Shown here piece by piece: positions 47,388 to 55,116 of a DNA stretch of 64,000 nt (within the stretch, counting starts at the first letter, position 1; the number at the start of each line of letters is the position of its first letter). The DNA is from Sphingomonas bisphenolicum. GTDB taxonomy: Bacteria; Pseudomonadota; Alphaproteobacteria; Sphingomonadales; Sphingomonadaceae. The notes below the pieces were generated by a model. The model saw only the letters and a program-made list of their open reading frames with translations, made no database searches and was not told the DNA's origin. The position numbers and the translations under genes were made by a program. The stretch covers positions 3,069,501-3,133,500 of the forward strand of contig NZ_AP018817.1 in the NCBI RefSeq assembly GCF_024349785.1. The letters are read 5' to 3'.

Positions 47388-47855
47388 GAGGCGGGACAGA
47401 ATCTTGAACGCCCCTATCGCAGATTCTCCGGACGACGATGCACCGCCATGAACGGTCTTGGAAACCTTCCCTCAATCGCATCGGCGATCCGGCCGAACCA
47501 GCGGAACAGCTCCGAAATCCGGACCATCTCGCAGAGGCGACGTCACCCGACGGGATGGGCTGCACGTCTCCGCCTTTGGATCACCCGTCGATATGGTTGC
47601 GTCAGGGACAATATTGTCGTGAGCGGAGTTGGCCGATGGATCAGCCTAGGATCATTGCTGGGGCTCCGCTGCCAGGAGGACCAGCCCACCGCCACCTCAT
47701 CAAGCCCTAGAGCGGCTGGTTGACGGAATCGTCTCATCACCACTTACCTATGACTGACCTATGGTCAGAAAAAAGCCTCTGGCGCCGGAGCGCCTAAGAG
47801 AATGTCCAGCTCCATGCGCGCGGCGGCGCCGCTTCCCTTTAGATCGCAGCGCAGC
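47388..47855. other. gene-poor stretch between the ABC remnant and the phasin-like gene
   Basis: I see no convincing gene. The first ~60 bases (to about 47445) may be the remaining 5' coding part of the broken ABC gene (KTVHGGASSSGESAIGAFKI on the minus strand). Short open frames elsewhere have no recognisable motif or ribosome-binding site. The 3' ends of neighbouring genes suggest this is decayed accessory DNA. Confidence 0.5.
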
Positions 47856-48323
47856 TCATTTCTTTTTCGTTTTGCCCAGCCGCCTCGCATTGCCGGTTGC
47901 GGCGCGATGCACGGGCGAGAGTGCACCTTTGCCGAGCCGGGCCCTTGCTGTCATAACGCCAAGGGAATAATTTGCGGTTTGCGTCGCCAATGTCGTGGTT
48001 TCAGCGAAGGTCGGCATGCGGCCAGATACCATCATCAAACCGATCCGCTGCATTTGGGTGGCCCAGGCGCCCTGCATCGCCAACGTCTCGCGCATCACCG
48101 TTTGCGCACTGCTTGCAAAGGCCTCGACCTTTTCAGGCACCATTCGGCCTAATTCTTCATAGTCGGTCTTGAAGGGGAAAAGCGCCGCGTCGCGCATCAT
48201 GCCAGTTCGCGCCCCGATGACAGAATGCGATGCTTGAAGCGTTTCGGCGCCGCGCATCCAGGTAGCCTGCATATCGATGCCTGCCGCCATCATGCGCGAC
48301 CAGGCGATAAAGGGATCGATCAT
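47856..48323 (-). CDS. phasin-like protein
   Basis: The product is 155 residues from ATG 48321-48323, with GGAGA five bases upstream; the frame is open 15 codons further. It is helical with phasin-like features: MIDPFIAWSRMMAAGIDMQA, then EKVEAFASSAQTVMRETLAM and a basic tail NARRLGKTKKK. Phasins coat polyhydroxyalkanoate granules. The assignment rests on composition and pattern, and no phaC gene is in the window. Confidence 0.55.
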   Translation of the reverse strand: MIDPFIAWSRMMAAGIDMQATWMRGAETLQASHSVIGARTGMMRDAALFPFKTDYEELGRMVPEKVEAFASSAQTVMRETLAMQGAWATQMQRIGLMMVSGRMPTFAETTTLATQTANYSLGVMTARARLGKGALSPVHRAATGNARRLGKTKKK

Positions 48324-48406
48324 ATGGGTCTCCAATGGCCCTTCGCGCATAGTCATGCTTGCTCGCACAGCAGCCGCCTTGAGCGCGGCCGCTGCGCGAT
48401 GTGCGA

Positions 48407-48937
48407 TCAGGCGACGGGTTCGCCCAGCGCGATTTTCACGGGCTTTAGTGTGCGCGCGGTCGGCGTCGGAAGGCCGTTGCCCTTGAACTGTGCCTTAAGC
48501 TCCTCCTTGCGCGCGGCCATGGCCGCGCCAAGGGCCACGAGGTCGACGTCCGTGGCGCGAGCCTGAGCGAACATGCCCTCCTTCGGCCTCTCCTCTTCCT
48601 TGACGTGATGCTTGATCTCTTCGGAAAGGACTGTCACCTTGGCTTCGTAGAAGTCCTCCTCGGGTTCGCCGGCGACGATCTGCCCGATGAGCAGCTTGGC
48701 GCCGTCATGCTCCACATAAGACTCATCAAGAAGGTCTGCTTCGATCTTGCCCTTGAGCGCAGGATAGAAAAGCTCCTCCTCGATCATCGTATGAATGACG
48801 AGTTCGGTGCAGATTTCGGTCGCGACAGCCTTCTGCTTCGACTTAGAATTGGTCGCTTCGAACTTCTCGAACAACGCCTCGACGGCGCGATGATCAGCTT
48901 TGAGGAGCGCAATGGCGTCTACAGTCTTGTCGGCCAT
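48407..48937 (-). CDS. hemerythrin HHE domain protein
   Basis: The product is 176 residues from ATG 48935-48937, chosen over 48943 because AAGGG lies 7 bases upstream. The HHE cation-binding pattern is visible: LKADHRAVEALFEKFEA, ELVIHTMIEEELFYPAL, DESYVEHDGAKLLIGQI and SEEIKHHVKEEERPKEGMF. His and Glu residues at these positions bind a di-iron centre in the family. Such proteins sense or store oxygen, NO or iron. Divergent to it is the ECF sigma gene. Confidence 0.9.
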   Translation of the reverse strand: MADKTVDAIALLKADHRAVEALFEKFEATNSKSKQKAVATEICTELVIHTMIEEELFYPALKGKIEADLLDESYVEHDGAKLLIGQIVAGEPEEDFYEAKVTVLSEEIKHHVKEEERPKEGMFAQARATDVDLVALGAAMAARKEELKAQFKGNGLPTPTARTLKPVKIALGEPVA

Positions 48938-49136
48938 GATCATGCCCTTACGTTGGAGCCAAGGCAAGATCACCCTGCCTCTTCCCGCACAACGCGCCAA
49001 TGAAGGTTCGGGTACTTTTGCGGATGATTCTCACAGGCTTTTAAGCTCCAGCCTTCGCGAAGCCTGTCGATGCGAACGTCTCGAGCAGGTTCCTTCAATC
49101 CCGCCCTGCCCCGGCTTGCCTGGGCCTCGCCTCGAC

Positions 49137-49161
49137 GGAACCGATACTCATCCGAAATGTT
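49137..49161 (+). promoter_or_regulatory. candidate EcfG-type promoter upstream of the ECF sigma gene
   Basis: GGAAC (49137-49141), 16 bases, then TGTT (49158-49161) resembles the alphaproteobacterial general-stress promoter GGAAC-N16/17-CGTT with one mismatch. It lies 34 bases before the sigma start codon, consistent with autoregulation. Confidence 0.4.
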
Positions 49162-49194
49162 CTTATGCACATACCGGCAAAAAAGGGAATATTC

Positions 49195-49851
49195 ATGTCT
49201 GACGCGATGCCTGTCGAGCGCGAGCCGGTCCGCCTTTCCGATGAGGCGTTCAAGAAGGAACTGACCAAGGTCCTCCCGCAACTACGCGCCTTCGCACGCA
49301 GCCTGTGCGGCAATCCGGACCTGGCCGACGATCTGGTGCAGGAAACGATGCTGAAGAGCTGGGCAGCGCGTACCCGCTATGCCGCCGACACAAATTTTCG
49401 CGCCTGGTCCTTCACGATCCTGCGCAACCATTATTTCAGCCTGACACGGCGCTACCGCTTCACTGGCGACTGGGACGAACTGGTCGCGGACCGCCTGCTG
49501 GCCGCGCCTGCATCGCAGGACAGCTGTGTCGAGTTGCGCGACCTGATGCGCGCGCTCACACAGCTCCCCGAACCACAGCGCGAAGCTCTAATCCTGGTCG
49601 GCGCAGGCGGCATTTCCTATGAAGAGACCGCGCAGATCACCGGCGTTGCCATCGGCACGGTGAAGAGCCGTGTAGCGCGCGCCAGGGCAGCGCTCGAGCA
49701 AATCCTGAGCGGTGGCATTCTGGACATGAAACGTAGCGATTTCGATGATGCGCAGGACGCTGTCGTCAGCATTTTCTCATATCTCGACCAAATCCAGCAT
49801 CAGCAAAGCGCGCGCCCTTCAGCCCAGGGCCTGATGGCGCTCGCGGCCTGA
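49195..49851 (+). CDS. ECF sigma factor, EcfG-like
   Basis: The product is 218 residues from ATG 49195 (MSDAMPVEREPVRLSDEAFK). Region 2 is LRAFARSLCGNPDLADDLVQ and ETMLKSWAARTRYAADTNFR, then AWSFTILRNHYFSLTRR. Region 4 is LPEPQREALILVGAGGISYE and ETAQITGVAIGTVKSRVARA. These resemble ECF15/EcfG, the sigma factor of the alphaproteobacterial general stress response that is held by NepR and released by PhyR. Neither nepR nor phyR is adjacent, so this may be a second EcfG copy. Confidence 0.85.
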   Translation: MSDAMPVEREPVRLSDEAFKKELTKVLPQLRAFARSLCGNPDLADDLVQETMLKSWAARTRYAADTNFRAWSFTILRNHYFSLTRRYRFTGDWDELVADRLLAAPASQDSCVELRDLMRALTQLPEPQREALILVGAGGISYEETAQITGVAIGTVKSRVARARAALEQILSGGILDMKRSDFDDAQDAVVSIFSYLDQIQHQQSARPSAQGLMALAA

Positions 49852-49928
49852 CCGGCGGGTTGCAGCGGATAAGTTTCCGCCTGCCCGTGTCTTGCGGAAC
49901 ATAATGTCGCACCGCTCGTCCCAAAGCG

Positions 49929-51788
49929 ATGATCTCTACCCTGCCGCGCCGTGCGCGAATCTTTTTCGCTGCGGCCGCTGGGCTCGCCATTGTCCTTCTG
50001 CTGATGGTCGCGGCATTTCCCCTGTCCTGGTTCAAGGACAGCATCGAGCACCATATGAGCGCGAAGATCGGCAGCCCGGTGCGGATCGGTATGCTGGCGC
50101 GGGAAGAGATTTTCTCGTTCCGTCCGGTCGTTCATGTGACCGACGTCACCGTAGCGCAACCCGGATGGGCCGGAGCCGGCACCATGGCTTCGGCGCGCCT
50201 TGTCCGGATACGACTATACCCGCTGTCGCTGCTGATCGGACGGGTCGATGCTGACCTTCTGTCGGCGACGGGGGTTAAGCTTGACCTGATCCGCAACGCC
50301 GAAGGCCGAGAGAACTGGCGCAAGCCAGACGATAGCGACGGACGCTCGTCACGGGGCATGTCGATCGCACAGGTCTCCGACGCGACGCTGCGGTACCGGG
50401 ACGCCATCCAGAAGCGCAGCCTGTTGCTCGCCATAACCATCGATCCGGCGACCGGCCTGACCGCCCGTGGCAGCGGAACCATCGATGGCGCGCCCGTTAC
50501 CGTGGCGCTGAAGGGCGCGCCCATGACACAGGGGCGCCGCTGGCCGTTCGAAGCACGGATCGACGGCAGCGCGCTGCGCCTTCGGGCGCGCGGCACTATG
50601 GCGGGGCCCCTACGGACGAACGACATGGCCTTCTCTCTTCGCGCCCAGGCCGATGACCTTAAGCGGGTGGACCGGATCATCGAGGCCGGTCTGTTTGGCA
50701 CGCGGGACGTCGATCTTCGGGCGGAGGTGCTTCACCGCGACGACCGCTGGACGATCAAGACGCTGTGGGGCACAATCGGGCAGAGCGTGCTCGACGGACA
50801 TCTGACCGCAACGAAGGCCGATGGCCGCACGAAGCTCGACGGCGCAGTCCATTTCAGCCGGCTTGATTTCGAGGATCTCGCCAGCGACAGCGGCAATGCC
50901 AGGGCGCAGGCCCTCGAGCGCGCCCAAGGTCTGCGGCTCGTCCCCAATACCCGGGTCAATATCGCCAAGATCGACAAGACGGACGGCCGCATTGCCGTCC
51001 GGGTCGATCAGGTCTTGGGCGGTCGGCGCCCATCGTCCATCGCCAACATTACCGGCGTCCTGACGCTCGACAACCGCATTCTTACGATCGATCCGTTGCG
51101 TATCGGTCTGACTAAAGGCGTGATCGTGGGCAATGCCACCGTCGATCAGCGCGCGGGTCAGAAAAAACCGACTGTCCGTCTCTCGCTCGACCTGCAGGAC
51201 AGCCGGATCGCCGCGCTGGCAGGTGGAGGAAGCCGCGACATCGACGGCCGCGTCGATGCCAGCGTAAGGCTGACCGGCGTCGGCGACACCATCCGCGAGG
51301 CGGTCGGCATGTCGGATGGCCATATCGGCATGGCCGCGCGGTCCGGCCCCCTGCCCGAGAAGGTCGCAGCCCTGATGGGCTTCGACATCGGCAAGGGACT
51401 GCTGGGTGACCATGACGGGCGATCGCAGCTGCGTTGCGCTGTCCTGCGGCTCGACATGCGCCATGGCCAGGGCATCGTCGATCGCCTGATTGCCGACACC
51501 GCCATCAGCCAGACCCGCGGCGGCGGCAACATTGCCTTTCCCGACGAACGTCTGGACATTCGCCTGACCGGCGCGCCCAAGGGAAAGGCCGCACTTCGGT
51601 ATGACGGGACGATCAGCCTTGCCGGCACGATCCGCGAACCCAGGATCTTGATACCAAAGAAGGCAAAATCGCCGGGGACGATCATCAAAGCGATTGGCCG
51701 CGCCATTGCCGGCGACCATGGCCCAAAAGCGATCGATGCGGATTGCACTGCCTTGTTTCGACGCGTCATGCCAATGCCCGGCCCATGA
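49929..51788 (+). CDS. AsmA family protein
   Basis: The product is 619 residues. An N-terminal membrane anchor (RIFFAAAAGLAIVLLLMVAA) is followed by the AsmA opening DSIEHHMSAKIGSPVRIG, then long beta-rich repeats and a conserved C-terminal TISLAGTIREPRILIPKKAK. AsmA-like proteins span the periplasm and are implicated in outer-membrane lipid transport or assembly. It is co-directional with the ECF sigma gene after 77 bases. Confidence 0.88.
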   Translation: MISTLPRRARIFFAAAAGLAIVLLLMVAAFPLSWFKDSIEHHMSAKIGSPVRIGMLAREEIFSFRPVVHVTDVTVAQPGWAGAGTMASARLVRIRLYPLSLLIGRVDADLLSATGVKLDLIRNAEGRENWRKPDDSDGRSSRGMSIAQVSDATLRYRDAIQKRSLLLAITIDPATGLTARGSGTIDGAPVTVALKGAPMTQGRRWPFEARIDGSALRLRARGTMAGPLRTNDMAFSLRAQADDLKRVDRIIEAGLFGTRDVDLRAEVLHRDDRWTIKTLWGTIGQSVLDGHLTATKADGRTKLDGAVHFSRLDFEDLASDSGNARAQALERAQGLRLVPNTRVNIAKIDKTDGRIAVRVDQVLGGRRPSSIANITGVLTLDNRILTIDPLRIGLTKGVIVGNATVDQRAGQKKPTVRLSLDLQDSRIAALAGGGSRDIDGRVDASVRLTGVGDTIREAVGMSDGHIGMAARSGPLPEKVAALMGFDIGKGLLGDHDGRSQLRCAVLRLDMRHGQGIVDRLIADTAISQTRGGGNIAFPDERLDIRLTGAPKGKAALRYDGTISLAGTIREPRILIPKKAKSPGTIIKAIGRAIAGDHGPKAIDADCTALFRRVMPMPGP

Positions 51789-51893
51789 TCGGGCTTTGTT
51801 GAACAAGCGGGCAGTCGTGACGGCACACAGGTGACGAGGTGCGATGCGCGACGCGGGCTGGACGGCGGATGAACCGATAGAGGCTTTATCGGC

Positions 51894-52484
51894 TCATTTC
51901 AGCGCCAGGCTCCGAAATGTTATCGACCATCGGGTTTCGGCCATCTCAACGATGCTATGTTCCCAAGCGTGCCGCGCCGCTCCGGAGAGATGATAGATGG
52001 TCCGCGGCGCCAACGACGCATTGGAACGCTTGAAAGCACCATCCGCCCGTCGGCGAAACCGCATCGTCGCAGGCATTCCAAGCGAAATGCCCACGACATG
52101 CTCGAACACCGGCCTGTCCTTGTGCCAGCCAATGCCGGCGCCGGGATCATAGCGGATCAACAAAGCTTGCACGAGTTCCCCCGGCGCGAGCCCTGCGAAC
52201 GCCTCGGCGCGCGCTTTGATCGGCAACAACCAGTCCGGTATCGGATCGGCAGGCGCGAAGCGGCCATTTTCGAAATCATAGCTCCAGCCATAGCTATGGG
52301 TGAGCCGCTTTCCCGTCCATTGCTGGAAACGGAAGGGCGAAAGGTCCGTATGGTCGATGCGCGCGATCAGCGCGCGTTCCTCGGCAACGGATAGGAAGGC
52401 GTCGGCGCTGGCGAAGCCCGGCAGCACAGCCGCGCCGAACAACTCGGCCTGATCATTACCGGAAAAGAGTGGAAGCATCGACAT
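51894..52484 (-). CDS. AlkB-like 2-oxoglutarate/Fe(II) dioxygenase
   Basis: The product is 196 residues. The iron facial triad is visible as HxD in GAGIGWHKDRPVFEHVVG and the distal His in HAWEHSIVEMAETRWSITFR, with the 2-oxoglutarate-binding Arg and a second Arg in RWSITFRSL. The substrate lid region has LTHSYGWSYDFENGRF. AlkB homologues oxidatively remove alkyl groups from DNA or RNA bases. The start is 6 bases after the stop of the Cys-less SRAP gene, so both are probably one operon under the LexA box at 53019. Confidence 0.92.
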   Translation of the reverse strand: MSMLPLFSGNDQAELFGAAVLPGFASADAFLSVAEERALIARIDHTDLSPFRFQQWTGKRLTHSYGWSYDFENGRFAPADPIPDWLLPIKARAEAFAGLAPGELVQALLIRYDPGAGIGWHKDRPVFEHVVGISLGMPATMRFRRRADGAFKRSNASLAPRTIYHLSGAARHAWEHSIVEMAETRWSITFRSLALK

Positions 52485-52490
52485 GATGGA

Positions 52491-53012
52491 TCAGAGCGCC
52501 AGAGACGTTTGCACCGGCTTGGGATTGATCTCTTCGATCAGGAAACTGCGGGCAGGCGGCGTTTGCAGCAAATCGATCTCGGGAACCGTGAAATCCAGCC
52601 ATTGCATGACCTGCCGGCGATGAATGATGGCGCCCTGCCGTTCCTGATAGCGCATCACTTCCGGGTTCGCGTCCACCGTGATGACGCGGTAGCTGAGCGG
52701 CCACTCGCCGATCGCCGGCTCCCATATGCCGGCGAGATAGAAGAAATTGCCGCCGTCGAGCGTCACGCGAAACCGGCGCTCGTCGTTGCGGATATGGAAT
52801 TCCGAAGCCGGGATCAGGCAACGCTGGGCAGGAAAGCGCCGTCCTTCCGCGCGCGCGAACCGATAAGAAACTCCATCGGCGAACTGGGGGTTTGAACCCC
52901 ATGTCGCCTCCACCATCTCGATTTCGCTTGGATCCTCGGGGTGTCGCCGGATGATGGCCCGGCGATCGTCGAGCGGCGCCTCGGTATCAAAGGGGGTGGC
53001 TTTCGAGTCCAT
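52491..53012 (-). CDS. SRAP-family paralogue lacking the catalytic cysteine
   Basis: The product is 173 residues from ATG 53010-53012 (MDSKATPFDTEA); an ATG at 53024 lies inside the LexA box. It matches the C-terminal two thirds of SRAP/YedK proteins: VEATWGSNPQFADGVSYRFA, RAEGRRFPAQRCLIPASEFH, YLAGIWEPAIGEWPLSYRVI and AIIHRRQVMQWLDF. The invariant Cys2 that crosslinks abasic sites is absent, the NARAE motif is FARAE, and the HxRMP motif is degraded (YQERQGAI). It is therefore probably non-catalytic and might bind ssDNA or partner with the canonical paralogue on the other strand. It precedes the AlkB gene by 6 bases. Confidence 0.8.
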   Translation of the reverse strand: MDSKATPFDTEAPLDDRRAIIRRHPEDPSEIEMVEATWGSNPQFADGVSYRFARAEGRRFPAQRCLIPASEFHIRNDERRFRVTLDGGNFFYLAGIWEPAIGEWPLSYRVITVDANPEVMRYQERQGAIIHRRQVMQWLDFTVPEIDLLQTPPARSFLIEEINPKPVQTSLAL

Positions 53013-53018
53013 GAAAAG

Positions 53019-53033
53019 GAACATACAAGGAAC
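53019..53033. promoter_or_regulatory. LexA box between divergent SRAP genes
   Basis: GAAC-ATACAAG-GAAC, or on the other strand GTTC-CTTGTAT-GTTC, is an exact alphaproteobacterial LexA site (GTTC-N7-GTTC). It lies 7 bases from the start of the Cys-less SRAP-AlkB unit and 36 bases before the canonical SRAP, so it can repress both directions. It is nearly the same as the box at 54307-54321. Confidence 0.75.
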
Positions 53034-53069
53034 AAGCGTTTCGGACAAGGGCGGACAAGGACCACCAAC

Positions 53070-53687
53070 ATGTGTAACGACTATCGCCTGCTCATAGATA
53101 TCGCATCGATCGTCGAAGACTTTGCGGATCTCAAGATTAAGATCAAGATGCCGGAAGGAGCGCCCAACGTCGCCGCGCGCGAGGATGTGAAGATCACCGA
53201 CATGGGCCCCATCGTCCGGTCGGTCGAGGGGGAGCGCGGAATAGGGGAACTCGTCAGTCGGCGCTGGAGCTGGCCCGGCCAGAACGGCCGCCCGGTCTAT
53301 AATTTCCGCTCCGAGGGTCGAACCTTTGCCTCGCATCGCTGCCTCATCCTCGCCGACGGCTTCTATGAGTTCACCGATCCCGCCGATCCCAAGCAGAAGC
53401 GGCTGGATAAATGGCTGTTCACGATGAAGGATCATGACTGGTTCTGCATCGCGGGCATCTGGCGCGCCGACGCGGCCGGCGAGGCCTTCACGATGCTGAC
53501 GATGGATGCGGGTCCCGACGTCTCGCCCTATCATCATCGGCAGATCATCCCCCTGCGACGGGATCAATGGGCTGACTGGCTCGACCCTGCGGTGCCGGCC
53601 AAAGATATTCTGCATTGGCTGCCCAAGGGCAGCCTTCCCGTCACACAGGTGCATGGCGCGCCGCCCGCACAGGCATCGCTGCTATGA
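53070..53687 (+). CDS. SRAP-family protein (abasic-site DNA-protein crosslinker, YedK/HMCES type)
   Basis: The product is 205 residues from ATG 53070. After removal of Met the catalytic Cys2 is exposed (MCNDYRLL). The SRAP residues are present: Asn in YNFRSEGRTFASHRC, Glu in ILADGFYEFTDP, and His in DVSPYHHRQIIPLRRDQWAD. The family covalently traps abasic sites in single-stranded DNA during replication to prevent strand breaks. A LexA box lies 36 bases upstream. The 3' end overlaps the DUF1810 gene by 35 bases. Confidence 0.93.
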   Translation: MCNDYRLLIDIASIVEDFADLKIKIKMPEGAPNVAAREDVKITDMGPIVRSVEGERGIGELVSRRWSWPGQNGRPVYNFRSEGRTFASHRCLILADGFYEFTDPADPKQKRLDKWLFTMKDHDWFCIAGIWRADAAGEAFTMLTMDAGPDVSPYHHRQIIPLRRDQWADWLDPAVPAKDILHWLPKGSLPVTQVHGAPPAQASLL

Positions 53688-54108
53688 CTGGCCAAAGGAA
53701 GGCCTCGACCGTTTCGTTGCGGCCCAGGAAGAGGTCTATCCCCGAGCCCTCGCCGAATTGCGCGCCGGGTCGAAGCGATCGCATTGGATGTGGTTCATCT
53801 TTCCACAGCTCAAGGCGCTTGGCCGCAGTCCGATTGCTCAATTTTACGGCATCGTCTCGCTCGGCGAAGCACGGGCCTATGACGCTCACCCGGTGCTCGG
53901 TGCGCGCTATCGCGCCTGCGTGGAGGCGCTGCAGGGGCTGTCGACCAGAGATCCCGTGGCGGTGATGGGGTTGGTGGACGCCATGAAGTTGCGCTCCTCT
54001 CTGACGCTGTTCGAGCAGGCTCGCCCTAGCCCGCTTTTGGCTGCCGCGATCGAGCGATGGTATGACGGCGAGCGCGACGACGCTACGCTAAGGCTCCTCG
54101 AGCAGTAA
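53653..54108 (+). CDS. DUF1810 family protein
   Basis: The family core LDRFVAAQEEVYPRALAELR and SKRSHWMWFIFPQLKALGRS, then QFYGIVSLGEARAYDAHPVL, is unmistakable. The start is uncertain. The only in-frame ATG is 53653, inside the SRAP gene (151 residues, MARRPHRHRCYDWPKEG). The ATG overlapping the SRAP stop (53684) is in a different frame, so a one-base shift near the start is possible. DUF1810 has no assigned function; the SOS context suggests a DNA-damage role. Confidence 0.85.
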   Translation: MARRPHRHRCYDWPKEGLDRFVAAQEEVYPRALAELRAGSKRSHWMWFIFPQLKALGRSPIAQFYGIVSLGEARAYDAHPVLGARYRACVEALQGLSTRDPVAVMGLVDAMKLRSSLTLFEQARPSPLLAAAIERWYDGERDDATLRLLEQ

Positions 54109-54135
54109 TGCTGAAGCCATTCCAGGTCGAACAGC

Positions 54136-54169
54136 AAAAAGGCCTCGCCGGTTCAAACCGACAAGGCCT
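54136..54169 (-). terminator. minus-strand rho-independent-like terminator without an obvious gene
   Basis: On the minus strand AGGCCT, internal CGGTT/AACCG, and a second AGGCCT form an interrupted stem directly followed by TTTTTGC (54136-54140 in plus-strand coordinates). The T-run is on the minus side only. No minus-strand CDS ends here, so it may close an untranslated transcript from the 54170-54330 gap. Confidence 0.5.
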
Positions 54170-54306
54170 CTATGGGAGCCGGCGCGACGAACGGGGGGCG
54201 TCGCGTCCAGAATCGGCTAAACCCGTTGGACAGCGGCTGGTTCCACCGCTTTTGTTCGCTTACCAAAATAGCCCGGGCCCCACTTGACCCCAAACGATGA
54301 GAGGTG

Positions 54307-54321
54307 GAACATAAAGGGAAC
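54307..54321. promoter_or_regulatory. LexA box upstream of imuA
   Basis: GAAC-ATAAAGG-GAAC (GTTC-CCTTTAT-GTTC on the other strand) fits the alphaproteobacterial GTTC-N7-GTTC LexA consensus. It ends 9 bases before the GTG and 18 before the ATG of imuA. imuA-imuB-dnaE2 cassettes are known SOS targets. Confidence 0.8.
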
Positions 54322-54330
54322 ATTTGAGTC

Positions 54331-55116
54331 GTGCCCTTCATGTCTATCGCCCTGCCCTCCGCTACGCCGTCATTCCAGGCCGACCTGTCCGCGCTGCGCG
54401 CGGATCTGGTGCGGGCGCGGGCTGCGCGTGGGCCTGCGCTGGACTTTGGTCTGCCTCAAATAGACGCACGACTCGCCGATGGCGGACTTGACGGTACCGG
54501 TCTCCATGAGATCGCCGCTGCCTCGGCAACATTGAGCGATGACGCGGCCGCCACCCTTTTCGCGGCCGGCATAGCGGCACGCTTTGCCGCCAAGGCGACG
54601 AGCGACGTCTTCTGGGCCATGACGGCGTTCGATCTCTATGCGCCGGGTCTCGAGCAAGTGGGGCTTGATCCCGGCCAGATCCTCTATGCGCAAGGCCACA
54701 AGGACAGCGTGGTGCTGGCGATGGCCGAAGATGCTCTGCGTTATGGCGCCATGGCCTGCGTGATCGCGGAGGTGAAGGCCGCCGACATGACCGCGACGCG
54801 CCGGCTGCAGCTCGCCGCTTCCGACGGACAGACACCGATGCTGCTCTATCGGCGGCATCGATCGCGCGACCGCTGTCCGCTCTCCCTGCCCTCCTCGGCC
54901 ATGACGCGCTGGCGGATCGGCTGCCTCGCGTCCGAGCGCCTGTCTTGGCCCGGGGTTGGGCGGCCGCGCTGGCAGGTCGAGCTTGTCCGGCAGCGGAACG
55001 GCGATCCCTTTTCTCTCGAGCTGGAGGCCTGCGATGCAAAGGGTCGCCTCGCTCTTCCTGCCGCAATTGCCGATCGAGCGATTGCGCGGGAACGAGCGGC
55101 CAGCAACGCTGCCTGA
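54331..55116 (+). CDS. imuA: ImuA-type mutasome protein
   Basis: The product is 261 residues from GTG 54331, or 258 from ATG 54340. It is a RecA/SulA-like fold protein: FGLPQIDARLADGGLDGTGL and HEIAAASATLSDDAAATLFA, a loop ATSDVFWAMTAFDLYAPGLE, then GLDPGQILYAQGHKDSVVLA. ImuA works with ImuB and DnaE2 in damage-induced mutagenesis. Its coding end overlaps ImuB by 83 bases. The LexA box lies just upstream. Confidence 0.85.
   Translation: MPFMSIALPSATPSFQADLSALRADLVRARAARGPALDFGLPQIDARLADGGLDGTGLHEIAAASATLSDDAAATLFAAGIAARFAAKATSDVFWAMTAFDLYAPGLEQVGLDPGQILYAQGHKDSVVLAMAEDALRYGAMACVIAEVKAADMTATRRLQLAASDGQTPMLLYRRHRSRDRCPLSLPSSAMTRWRIGCLASERLSWPGVGRPRWQVELVRQRNGDPFSLELEACDAKGRLALPAAIADRAIARERAASNAA

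Noticed and set aside
52941..53654. N-terminal extension of the minus-strand SRAP gene up to 53654
   Set aside because: The extension is antisense to the canonical SRAP gene and lacks family similarity; the protein starts at 53012 or 53024.
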